DNA from: Streptomyces sp. HD
GTDB lineage: Bacteria > Actinomycetota > Actinomycetes > Streptomycetales > Streptomycetaceae
Assembly: GCF_028369295.1 (NCBI RefSeq)
Contig: NZ_JAQMYP010000018.1
Span: forward strand, 1-64,000
Reading direction: 5' to 3'
Length of the DNA stretch: 64,000 bases
Shown: positions 1-7,256 of the stretch, piece by piece
Layout: each line of letters begins with the position of its first letter
How positions within the stretch are numbered: position 1 is the first letter of the stretch
Made by a program: the position numbers and the translations under genes
The notes under the pieces: generated by a model
What the model was told of the DNA's origin: nothing
The model's database searches: none
The model's input: the letters and a program-made list of their open reading frames with translations, nothing else

Positions 1-1183
1 GTTCCGCCGTCGAGCGCACACCCAGCAACTGCATGGTCCGCACCAGCTCCGTGCGCAGAATGTCCACCGCGCGGCGCACTCCGCGTTCGCCGCCCGCCAT
101 CAGGCCGTACAGGTAGGCCCGGCCGACCAGACAGGCGTCAGCACCGCGGGCGATCGCGGCCACGATGTCCGCCCCGGAGAGGATCCCGCCGTCCAGCCAG
201 ACCTCCGCGTCCTGCTGAATCTCGTCCCGGACCCTCGGCAGCAGTTCGAGCGGGGTCGGGGCCCGGTCGAGCTGGCGGCCCCCGTGGTTGGACAGCAGCA
301 CCGCGTCGGCACCGTGTTTGACCACGTCCCGGGCGTCCTCGGCGCTCTGGATCCCCTTCACCACCAGCTTCCCCGGCCAGCTCTGCCGCACCCAGTCGAG
401 GTCGTCGAAGTCGAGCGCCGGGTCGAACATCGCGTTGATCAGCTCCGCCACCGTGCCGTCCCAGGAGCTGAGGGACGCGAAGGTGAGGGGCTCGGTGGTG
501 AGGAGGTTCACCCACCAGGCCGGATGCGTGGCGCCGTCCAGGAAGGTGCGGAGCGTGAGCCGGGGCGGGATGCTCAGGCCGTTGCGCATGTCCCGCAGCC
601 GCGCCCCGCCCACCGGGGTGTCCACGGTCAGCAGAAGCGTGTCGTATCCGGCGTCGTGCGCCCTCTGCATGAGTTCGCGGCCGGCTCCGCGGTCGTGCCA
701 CACGTACAGCTGGAACCACCTGCGCGCGTTCGGTGCGATGCGGGCGACGTCCTCGATCGACGTCGTCCCCATGGTGGACAGGGCGTACGGGATGCCCGCC
801 TGCTCGGCGACGGAGGCCACGGCCCGTTCGCCCTCGTGGTGCATCATGCGGGTGAACCCCGTCGGGGCGAACGCGAACGGCAGGGCCGAGCGTTTGCCCA
901 GTATCTCGGTGCTGGTGTCCACGTCGGGAACCCCGCGCAGCACATGCGGATGGAACTCCAGGTCGCGGAACGTCCGCCGGGCGCGCCGCAGGCTGACCTC
1001 GTTCTCCGCCGCTCCGTCGGTGTAGTCGAACACCGCGCGGGGAGTGCGCCTGTGGGCGATGCGGCGCAGATCGGGTATGGAGTGCGCGGACGACAGCCTG
1101 CGGTCGGTCGGATCGAGCACGAACGGCTTGGGGCGCAGGAGTTGGGCCACCTCTCGGGGCCGCGGCAAGCGTCGATTCGTCAC
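1..1183 (-). CDS. FMN-dependent alpha-hydroxy-acid oxidase/dehydrogenase (3' end outside window)
   Basis: Enzyme of the lactate/glycolate/mandelate oxidase family, which oxidises a 2-hydroxy acid to the 2-keto acid on FMN in the cytoplasm. Visible family motifs in order: FAPTGFTRMMHHEGE near residue 100, YALSTMGTTSIEDVA, LLLTVDTPVGG, KLVVKGIQ, then LSNHGGRQLD carrying the catalytic His and substrate Arg, and WLDGGILSG with VGRAYLYGLMAGGE for FMN phosphate binding. The start is a GTG at 1183 preceded by GAGGAAGG at good spacing. About 394 codons are present and the family is usually 380-410, so little is missing. It lies about 20 bp behind the AhpD-like gene and is probably co-transcribed. The exact substrate cannot be read from sequence. 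Confidence 0.9.
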   Translation of the reverse strand, partial: MTNRRLPRPREVAQLLRPKPFVLDPTDRRLSSAHSIPDLRRIAHRRTPRAVFDYTDGAAENEVSLRRARRTFRDLEFHPHVLRGVPDVDTSTEILGKRSALPFAFAPTGFTRMMHHEGERAVASVAEQAGIPYALSTMGTTSIEDVARIAPNARRWFQLYVWHDRGAGRELMQRAHDAGYDTLLLTVDTPVGGARLRDMRNGLSIPPRLTLRTFLDGATHPAWWVNLLTTEPLTFASLSSWDGTVAELINAMFDPALDFDDLDWVRQSWPGKLVVKGIQSAEDARDVVKHGADAVLLSNHGGRQLDRAPTPLELLPRVRDEIQQDAEVWLDGGILSGADIVAAIARGADACLVGRAYLYGLMAGGERGVRRAVDILRTELVRTMQLLGVRSTAE

Positions 1184-1203
1184 GGAATACCTTCCTCGCG
1201 TCC

Positions 1204-1671
1204 TCAGGCGACGCGCGCGGGCAGGGCCTTGCGGCTGGTGACGGCGAGCCGGTTGAAGGAGTTGATGACGCTGATCGACCAGACGATCGCCGTGTACTGC
1301 TCCTTCGTGAACACCGAGGTCGCCTCCGCGTAGAGGTCGTCGGGTACGTCCTGGGTCTGCGACAGCTTGCTGATGGTCTCGGTGAGCGCGAGCGCGGCCC
1401 GCTCCTGGGGGCTGTACAGATTGGTCTCCCACCAGGCGGCCACCAGGTGCAGCCGGCGCTCGTCCTCGCCCAGCCTCCGGGCGTCGCGGGTGTGCAGATC
1501 GAGGCAGTAGGCGCAGCCGTTGATCTGCGACGCCCTGATCTTGACGAGTTCGACGAGTCTCATGTCGAGGCCGGCATCGGCGGCTGCCTTTTCGACGAGG
1601 TCCCGGATCTCCCGAAGTCGCCCGAAGGCGTCGGGGAGTTGATTTCCCACGTTTATCCGTTGCTCTGTCAT
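1204..1671 (-). CDS. Carboxymuconolactone decarboxylase (AhpD-like) family protein
   Basis: 155-residue all-alpha protein of the CMD/AhpD superfamily. The redox motif NGCAYCLDLHTRDARRLGE (residues about 52-70) has the two Cys of a CxxC pair and the downstream His that AhpD-type peroxidases use in peroxide reduction. The rest, from RLVELVKIRASQ to the C-terminal helix, matches the length and pattern of single-domain members. It is first in a two-gene unit with the alpha-hydroxy-acid oxidase, whose flavin produces H2O2 if it acts as an oxidase. A peroxide-scavenging role beside it is an inference. The ATG at 1671 has only a weak ribosome site (GCGTGGCGGC). Confidence 0.85.
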   Translation of the reverse strand: MTEQRINVGNQLPDAFGRLREIRDLVEKAAADAGLDMRLVELVKIRASQINGCAYCLDLHTRDARRLGEDERRLHLVAAWWETNLYSPQERAALALTETISKLSQTQDVPDDLYAEATSVFTKEQYTAIVWSISVINSFNRLAVTSRKALPARVA

Positions 1672-1760
1672 GCCGCCACGCTAACGTCGGCGCGGCCGAT
1701 TCAGAAGACGTCGATATCTGGCCTCAGGCGAGTGCGTATTCGAATGGGGAAAACCCCGCG

Positions 1761-1789
1761 CCCCGCACCGACAACATCTCGGTGCGGGG
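1761..1789 (-). terminator. Intrinsic-type terminator hairpin
   Basis: Perfect 11-bp inverted repeat CCCCGCACCGA (1761-1771) and TCGGTGCGGGG (1779-1789) around a 7-nt loop. It sits just past the stop of the small secreted-protein gene and upstream of the AhpD-like gene on the same strand. There is no long U tract, which is usual in Streptomyces. Confidence 0.7.
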
Positions 1790-1817
1790 GGCAGGGAATG
1801 AAAGCGCGGACCAGCCG

Positions 1818-2084
1818 TCAGCCGGCGCTGGTCGGGTCGAAGACGGACCCGACCGCGCCGAAGCTGGGCGTGCCCTGGTCGGAACCAGGGGTGCTCTGGT
1901 TGGAGCCGGACGCGCTCGGGTCGGAATCGGACGAGCCCTGGCCGAAGTTGGGCATGGCCGGAGCGTTGTTCCCGAAATCGGCTCCGCCGGTCCCCATCTC
2001 GTCGTCGGCGAAGGCCAGGCCCGGGCCTCCGAGCAGAGCTGTCCCGGCGAGAGCGAGGGCGGCCAGGGCGATAGGTGCACGCAT
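1818..2084 (-). CDS. Small secreted protein, Gly/Ser/Asp-rich
   Basis: 88 residues. The N-terminus MRAPIALAALALAGTALLGG is a clean Sec signal peptide ending at the likely cleavage GLAFA-DDE. The mature part is low complexity, rich in Gly, Ser, Asp, Asn and Pro (NFGQGSSDSDPSASGSN), without Cys and without a recognisable domain. I chose the ATG at 2084 because AAGGAGACGCTC precedes it and the signal peptide begins there; an in-frame upstream ATG would add 16 residues with no export logic. It is followed by a strong hairpin at 1761-1789, so it looks monocistronic. The function is unknown. Confidence 0.65.
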   Translation of the reverse strand: MRAPIALAALALAGTALLGGPGLAFADDEMGTGGADFGNNAPAMPNFGQGSSDSDPSASGSNQSTPGSDQGTPSFGAVGSVFDPTSAG

Positions 2085-2207
2085 GAGCGTCTCCTTCGGT
2101 AGGTGTGTGGTCGCCAGAGGTATGCCGCCCACCCACAGACGAGAAGCGGTGACGTGCAGACAAGCACTCGAATAGACGGCGCACAGGGAGCCACCCGTAC
2201 CGGGTCC

Positions 2208-2372
2208 TCAGCGGTTGGGGGAAAAGTCGTACAACCACGACGTGCGTGTCTCCTGGACCGGATCGGTGCCCGTCTCGGCCCAGCCGACCGGGCGTCGCCC
2301 GTTGCGGCGCAGCCAGGGCTCCAGGCCGCCCTCGCTGTAGGCCGGCTCGTGGGACGTGCGCGGGATCAGCGC
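2208..2372 (-). pseudogene. C-terminal remnant of an unrecognised protein
   Basis: An open stretch ending at a TGA at 2208 reads SHEPAYSEGGLEPWLRRNG and continues to DPVQETRTSWLYDFSPNR. The residue composition and GC-rich third positions look like genuine coding sequence. No start codon or ribosome site opens it: it begins at the last codons of the decayed aldehyde dehydrogenase in another frame. It is probably the tail of a gene deleted together with part of its neighbour. I do not recognise the family. Confidence 0.35.
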
Positions 2373-3463
2373 CCGTGGTTGTGCATCACGTGCTTGGAGC
2401 GGGAGTAGTCGTCCAGCGCGTAGATCGACAGGTCGCGGCCGTAGCCGGAGCCCTTGAAGCCGCCCCAGGGGACTTCGCTCGCCAGCATGAGATGGGAGTT
2501 GACCCAGACGGTGCCGAAGTCGAGGCGCGCGGCGATGTCGTGGCTGCGGCGTGCGTTCTCGGTCCACACCGAGGCCGACAGGCCGAGGGGTATGTCATTG
2601 GCTCGTCGTACGGCCTCGTCCTCGTCGGCGAAGGTCTCGACCGTGACGACCGGGCCGAAGATCTCCTCACGGGCGACCTCGGCCCCTTCGGGCACCTCGA
2701 CCAGCACCGTCGGGGCCACGAAATAGCCGAGCCCGTCGAGAGCCCCGCCGCCCACCGCACTCGAACGCCTTCGCTCTTCGCCCGCTCCAGGTACCCCGTG
2801 ACCCGCTCGAAGTGCGCCTTCGAAACCATGGGCCCGACCTCGACGTCGTCCCCGGCACGAGGCTCACTGACGGCCAACTCCCGTACCTGGCCCACGAGTT
2901 GGTCCACGACTCCTCGGCGACCGACTCGTGGACGAGTACACGGCAGGCCGCCCCGCATTCCTGCCCCGAGTTCCAGAAGCCGGCCACGCGCAACGCCGCC
3001 GCGGCCGCCGCGAGGTCGGCGTCCGGGAAGACCACGACCGGCGCCTTGCCGCCGAGTTCGAGGTGCACCCGCTTGAGGGGGGCGGCGGCGGCCCAGGGTG
3101 TTGCCGGCGGCGAGGATCGGCGCGATCTTCCAGGCCGCCATGAGCAGGGGGTAGTTCCAGGGCGTGACCACGCCGATCACCCCGAGCGGTTCACGCATGA
3201 TCAGCGACAGGTGATCCTCGGCGTAGTCGCCGGCGGCCATGGAGGTGGTCGCGCGCACCGCACCGGCCATGAAGCGGAAGGTGTCGACGGTCATGCCGAT
3301 GTCGTCCCGCGACACGGTGAGCGGCTTGCCCGTGTTCGCCGACTCCAGCCTGGCGAGGAGCCCGGCGTTCCCGGCCACGCGGTCGGCGATGCCGTGCAGC
3401 ACCTCCGAGCGCTCCCCGGGAACCAGTTCCCGGAGACCGGCGTCCTGCCCGGTACTGGTGATC
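2366..3463 (-). pseudogene. Decayed aldehyde dehydrogenase (gamma-aminobutyraldehyde dehydrogenase-like)
   Basis: Aldehyde dehydrogenase sequence is spread over three frames. The first part (ERSEVLHGIADRVAGNAG to VTPWNYPLLMAAWKIAPILAAGN) is in one frame. There the sequence jumps, losing about 60 residues of the cofactor-binding domain, to LKRVHLELGGKAPVVVF and the active-site segment FWNSGQECGAACRVLVHES in a second frame. It returns to the first frame at VDQLVGQVRELA and then moves to a third at GALDGLGYFVAPTVLVEVPEG, ending FGTVWVNSHL and GGFKGSGYGRDLSIYALDDY. The N-terminal 50 or so residues are also missing. The ending resembles gamma-aminobutyraldehyde dehydrogenases of putrescine catabolism. 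The internal deletion makes it non-functional even if the single-base shifts were sequence errors. Confidence 0.8.
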
Positions 3464-3480
3464 CGTTCGGGGGGTGTGCT

Positions 3481-3618
3481 GTGGAATCCGAGGGGCCCTG
3501 GTGGGCGATCACCGTGATTGCGGCCGGGGTGACGGTGGTCCTTGGGGCGATCCTCGTGTCCGTGATCGCCGTGGTCGCCCTCGGAACCGGCTGGATACGG
3601 CGCAGGCGCGGACGCTAG
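3481..3618 (+). CDS. Possible small single-pass membrane protein
   Basis: A GTG at 3481 after a G-rich stretch opens 45 codons. The product has one strongly hydrophobic helix (ITVIAAGVTVVLGAILVSVI, then AVVALG) preceded by an acidic N-terminus and followed by GWIRRRRGR, the positive-inside tail of a type I/N-out segment. It lies between the decayed aldehyde dehydrogenase and the GntR gene, opposite to both. The helix plus basic anchor is a real pattern, but short ORFs of this kind also arise by chance in GC-rich DNA. Confidence 0.4.
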   Translation: MESEGPWWAITVIAAGVTVVLGAILVSVIAVVALGTGWIRRRRGR

Positions 3619-3652
3619 CCCGGCACGGACTCACTTCCGGTCGGACCGCGCC

Positions 3653-4333
3653 TCAGATGGCCCCGCGAATGGCCCGCTCGAATCCCTCCACATGCCCGCG
3701 GGCGAGCTGTGCCGCCTTCTCCGGTTCACCGGCGACGATCGCCTCGATCAACGGTCCGTGCTGCTCGACATGGCCGGCCATGTCGGACAGCCGGTCGATG
3801 AACAGGCACCAGATGCGGGTGGCCAGATTGTCGTGGCGGACGAGGGTGTCCTCCAGGTACGGGTTGTGCGCCGCGGCGTAGACGGCGCGGTGCACCTGCA
3901 GATCCAGGTGCATGAGCTCGGCGGCGGCGTGCCGACCGGAGTGCGCGCTCTCCAGCTCCCGCCGCAGGGCGGTCAGGGTCGCCCGGTCCGCGACCGTGGC
4001 GCGCCGCGCGGCCTGGGCGGCGGCCAGCGGCTCCAGTTCCTGCCGCACCTCGGAGATATGGGCCAGGTCCGTGATGTTGACCTCGGTGGCGAACGTGCCG
4101 CGCCGGGGATAGGTCGTGATCAGCCGCTCGTACTGGAGCCGCTTGAGCGCCTCGCGCACCGGTGTGCGTCCGACACCGAGGGACTGGGCCAGCTGCTCCT
4201 CGTTGATGGGGGCGCCCGGGCGGATTTCGAGCATGACGAGCCGGTCGCGGATGGCGCGGTAGGCGCGCTCGGCGAGAGTCGGCTCCGCGTCCCTGGGCGC
4301 CCCGCCCGCGGGCTCGGTCGCGACCTGCTCCAT
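3653..4333 (-). CDS. GntR-family transcriptional regulator (FCD subfamily), likely control of glyA-sox operon
   Basis: 226 residues. An N-terminal winged helix (residues about 22-85: LAERAYRAIRDRLVMLEIRPG, then EEQLAQSLGVGRTPVREALKRL, YPRRGTF) is the GntR DNA-binding domain. The C-terminal all-helical FCD ligand domain carries HLDLQVHRAVYAAAHN and HVEQHGPLIEAIVAGE, with the metal/ligand-coordinating Asp and His residues of this class. It is transcribed divergently from the sarcosine oxidase cluster, with only 96 bp between the two starts, so control of that cluster and of itself is likely. The effector (sarcosine, glycine or a related compound) is inference. Confidence 0.85.
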   Translation of the reverse strand: MEQVATEPAGGAPRDAEPTLAERAYRAIRDRLVMLEIRPGAPINEEQLAQSLGVGRTPVREALKRLQYERLITTYPRRGTFATEVNITDLAHISEVRQELEPLAAAQAARRATVADRATLTALRRELESAHSGRHAAAELMHLDLQVHRAVYAAAHNPYLEDTLVRHDNLATRIWCLFIDRLSDMAGHVEQHGPLIEAIVAGEPEKAAQLARGHVEGFERAIRGAI

Positions 4334-4383
4334 GGGTGCCCCCTTGACCTGTGCGGCGAGCTCCCATACCGTACCGCAGCAGT

Positions 4384-4395
4384 CTAATATATCAG
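4384..4395. promoter_or_regulatory. Candidate GntR operator in the glyA/gntR divergent promoter
   Basis: CTAATATATCAG is a near-palindrome (10 of 12 positions symmetric) and is the only AT-rich patch between the divergent GntR and glyA starts. FCD-GntR sites commonly have such short AT-centred dyads. It could also include the -10 region of one promoter. Confidence 0.4.
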
Positions 4396-4429
4396 TTGCT
4401 CATGAGTTGGCTCTCAGGATGGTGCACAG

Positions 4430-5734
4430 ATGGCAACCAACCCGTCGACCAGCACACTCGCCTCCCCTCTCACCCTCCCGCTCAGCAGGATCGACCCGGA
4501 CGTCGCCGCCGCCGTGGACGCCGAACTGCACCGTCAGCAGTCCACGCTGGAGATGATCGCCTCGGAGAACTTCGCCCCCGCCGCCGTCATGGAGGCCCAG
4601 GGCTCGGTCCTGACCAACAAGTACGCCGAGGGCTACCCGGGCCGCCGCTACTACGGCGGATGCGAACACGTCGACGTCGTCGAGCAGTTGGCCATCTCCC
4701 GGGTGAAGGAGCTGTTCGGCGCCGAGGCCGCCAACGTGCAGCCGCACTCGGGTGCCCAGGCCAACGCGGCCGCCATGTTCGCGCTGCTCCGGCCCGGCGA
4801 CACGATCCTCGGCCTCGACCTGGCGCACGGCGGCCATCTGACCCACGGCATGCGCATCAACTACTCCGGCAAGCTGTACAACGTCGTGCCGTACCACGTG
4901 CGCGAGTCCGACATGCGCATCGACATGGACGAGGTCGAGCAGCTCGCCCTGGCCCACCGGCCGAAGATGATCGTCGCGGGCTGGTCGGCCTACCCGCGAC
5001 GGCTGGACTTCGCCGCCTTCCGCCGGATCGCCGACCAGGTGGACGCCTACCTGATGGTGGACATGGCGCACTTCGCCGGCCTGGTGGCCGCGGGCCTGCA
5101 CCCGAGCCCGGTGCCGTACGCCGACGTCGTCACGACCACCACCCACAAGACCCTCGGCGGCCCGCGCGGCGGCGTCATCCTCAGCCGCGCCGACCTCGCC
5201 AAGAAGATCAACTCCGCGGTGTTCCCGGGTCAGCAGGGCGGCCCGCTGGAACACGTCATCGCGGCCAAGGCGGTGGCGTTCAAGGTGGCGGCGGGGGAGG
5301 AGTTCAGGGAGCGCCAGCAGCGCACCCTGTACGGCGCCCGCATCCTCGCCGGACGGCTGCTCGCCGACGACGTGGCCGAGGCCGGAGCCACGGTGCTGAC
5401 CGGCGGTACGGAAGTGCACCTGGTCCTGGTCGACCTGCGCAAGTCCGCGCTCGACGGGCAGCAGGCCGAGGACCGGCTGCACCGCATCGGCATCACCGTC
5501 AACCGCAACGCGGTGCCGTTCGATCCGCGCCCGCCGATGGTGTCGTCGGGGTTGCGGATCGGCACTCCCGCGCTGGCCACCCGAGGCTTCGGCGAGGCGG
5601 AGTTCCGGGAGGTCGCCGACATCATCGCCGAGGCACTCAAGGGCGAACGGCCCGACGACGAACTGCGCGCCCGCGTCGGGAAGCTGGCCTCCGCCTTCCC
5701 GCTCTACCCCCACCTGAACGGAGACGCGGCATGA
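4430..5734 (+). CDS. glyA: Serine hydroxymethyltransferase
   Basis: 434-residue PLP enzyme interconverting serine plus tetrahydrofolate with glycine plus 5,10-methylene-THF in the cytoplasm. Clear family blocks: TLEMIASENFAP (residues about 38-50), TNKYAEGYPGRRYYGG, PHSGAQANAA, LDLAHGGHLTHG, MVDMAHFAGLVAAG and TTTTHKTLGGPRGG with the PLP Lys, then VFPGQQGGP and RIGTPALATRG. The ATG at 4430 follows CAGGATGG. Its stop overlaps the soxB start (ATGA). As first gene of the sarcosine oxidase operon it would use the glycine and methylene-THF that this enzyme releases. It is probably a catabolic paralogue of the housekeeping copy, which is not in the window. Confidence 0.96.
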   Translation: MATNPSTSTLASPLTLPLSRIDPDVAAAVDAELHRQQSTLEMIASENFAPAAVMEAQGSVLTNKYAEGYPGRRYYGGCEHVDVVEQLAISRVKELFGAEAANVQPHSGAQANAAAMFALLRPGDTILGLDLAHGGHLTHGMRINYSGKLYNVVPYHVRESDMRIDMDEVEQLALAHRPKMIVAGWSAYPRRLDFAAFRRIADQVDAYLMVDMAHFAGLVAAGLHPSPVPYADVVTTTTHKTLGGPRGGVILSRADLAKKINSAVFPGQQGGPLEHVIAAKAVAFKVAAGEEFRERQQRTLYGARILAGRLLADDVAEAGATVLTGGTEVHLVLVDLRKSALDGQQAEDRLHRIGITVNRNAVPFDPRPPMVSSGLRIGTPALATRGFGEAEFREVADIIAEALKGERPDDELRARVGKLASAFPLYPHLNGDAA

Positions 5735-6951
5735 CCACCGAGCCGCTGCCGGAGCACCCGGACTTCCTCTGGCGCAACCCCGAGCCGCGCTCCTCGTACG
5801 ACGTCGTCATCGTCGGCGCGGGCGGCCACGGCCTGGCCACCGCCTACTACCTCGCCAAGAACCACGGCATCACCAAGGTCGCCGTCCTGGAGAAGGGCTG
5901 GCTGGCCGGCGGCAACATGGCCCGCAACACCACGATCATCCGCTCCAACTACCTCTGGGACGAGAGCGCGGCGATCTACGAACACGCCCTCAAGCTGTGG
6001 GAGGAACTCCCCGAGGAGCTGGACTACGACTTCCTGTTCAGCCAGCGCGGCGTCCTCAACCTCGCGCACACGCTCCAGGACGTCCGCGAGGGCGTACGCC
6101 GCGTCAACGCCAACCGGCTCAACGGGGTCGACGCCGAGTGGCTGGAGCCGGACGAGGTCGCCAAGGTCTGCCCCATCCTCAACGTCTCGCCGCGGACCCG
6201 CTATCCGGTCCTCGGCGGCACCTTCCAGCCCCGGGCCGGCATCGCCAAGCACGACCACGTCGCCTGGGCGCTGGCCCGCCGCGCCGATGAGCTGGGCGTC
6301 GACCTGATCCAGGGCTGCGAGGTCACCGGCTTCCTCAAGGACGGCGACCGCGTCGTGGGCGTCGAGACCAACCGGGGCCGCATCCACGCCGGCCGGGTCG
6401 GTCTGGCCGCCGCCGGGCACAGCAGCGTGCTGGCCGAGCGGGCGGGCGTACGGCTGCCGGTGCAGTCGCATCCCCTGCAGGCCCTGGTCTCCGAACTGCA
6501 CGAGCCGGTGCACCCGACCGTCGTCATGTCGAACCACGTACACGTCTACGTCTCCCAGGCCCACAAGGGCGAGCTGGTGATGGGCGCGGGTGTCGACGCC
6601 TACAACGGCTACGGGCAGCGCGGCTCCTTCCATGTCATCGAGCAGCAGATGGCCGCCGCCGTCGAGCTGTTCCCCGTCTTCGCGCGGGCGCACGTACTGC
6701 GCACCTGGGGCGGCATCGTCGACGTCAGTCCGGACGCCTCCCCGATCATCGGCGCCACCCCGGTGGAGAACCTGTACGTCAACTGCGGCTGGGGAACGGG
6801 CGGCTTCAAGGCCACCCCGGCCGCCGGCTGGACCTTCGCGCACACCATCGCCACGGGCGAACCGCATCCGCTGAACGCCCCCTTCGCCCTCGACCGCTTC
6901 AGGACGGGCGCGCTGATCGACGAACACGGCGCCGCCGCCGTGGCCCACTGA
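5731..6951 (+). CDS. soxB: Sarcosine oxidase, beta subunit
   Basis: 406-residue FAD subunit of heterotetrameric sarcosine oxidase, which oxidatively demethylates sarcosine to glycine. The N-terminal dinucleotide motif VVIVGAGGHGLATAYYLAKNHG is at residues about 26-47. ARNTTIIRSNYL contains the region where the covalent FMN-binding His lies in this family, followed by the DAO-type body and the C-terminal WGGIVDVSPDASPIIG and NCGWGTGGFKATPA flavin segments. Length and order match SoxB proteins. The ATG overlaps the glyA stop by 4 nt, showing translational coupling. Confidence 0.95.
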   Translation: MTTEPLPEHPDFLWRNPEPRSSYDVVIVGAGGHGLATAYYLAKNHGITKVAVLEKGWLAGGNMARNTTIIRSNYLWDESAAIYEHALKLWEELPEELDYDFLFSQRGVLNLAHTLQDVREGVRRVNANRLNGVDAEWLEPDEVAKVCPILNVSPRTRYPVLGGTFQPRAGIAKHDHVAWALARRADELGVDLIQGCEVTGFLKDGDRVVGVETNRGRIHAGRVGLAAAGHSSVLAERAGVRLPVQSHPLQALVSELHEPVHPTVVMSNHVHVYVSQAHKGELVMGAGVDAYNGYGQRGSFHVIEQQMAAAVELFPVFARAHVLRTWGGIVDVSPDASPIIGATPVENLYVNCGWGTGGFKATPAAGWTFAHTIATGEPHPLNAPFALDRFRTGALIDEHGAAAVAH

Positions 6952-6974
6952 AAGCCTGTTGAGAGAAGGACACC

Positions 6975-7256
6975 GTGCTGCTGATCACCTGCCCATGGTG
7001 CGGTCCTCGCGACGAGACCGAGTACCACTACGGCGGACAGGCCCACGTCCCCTACCCCGAGACCCCCGTCGACCTCACCGACGAGCAGTGGGCCGAGTAC
7101 GTCTTCTACCGCGACAACCCCAAGGGCCCCTTCGCCGAGCGGTGGATGCACGGTACCGGCTGCCGCCGCTGGTTCAACGTCCTGCGCGACACCGCCACCC
7201 ATGAGGTGCTCGCCTCCTACCGGCTCGACGAGCAACGCCCCGGAGGGCACCGATGA
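6975..7256 (+). CDS. soxD: Sarcosine oxidase, delta subunit
   Basis: 93 residues, the usual size of SoxD. The N-terminal ITCPWCGPRDETEYHYGG and the later HGTGCRRWFNVLRDT supply the Cys/His zinc ligands of this subunit. SoxD is a small zinc protein needed for assembly of the alpha-beta-gamma-delta complex. I take the GTG at 6975, preceded by GAGAGAAGGACACC. The last codons overlap the soxA start (ATGA at 7253). Confidence 0.94.
   Translation: MLLITCPWCGPRDETEYHYGGQAHVPYPETPVDLTDEQWAEYVFYRDNPKGPFAERWMHGTGCRRWFNVLRDTATHEVLASYRLDEQRPGGHR

Noticed and set aside
4334..4429. Possible glycine riboswitch before glyA
   Set aside because: The whole intergenic gap is 96 bp and lacks the conserved tandem glycine aptamer cores.
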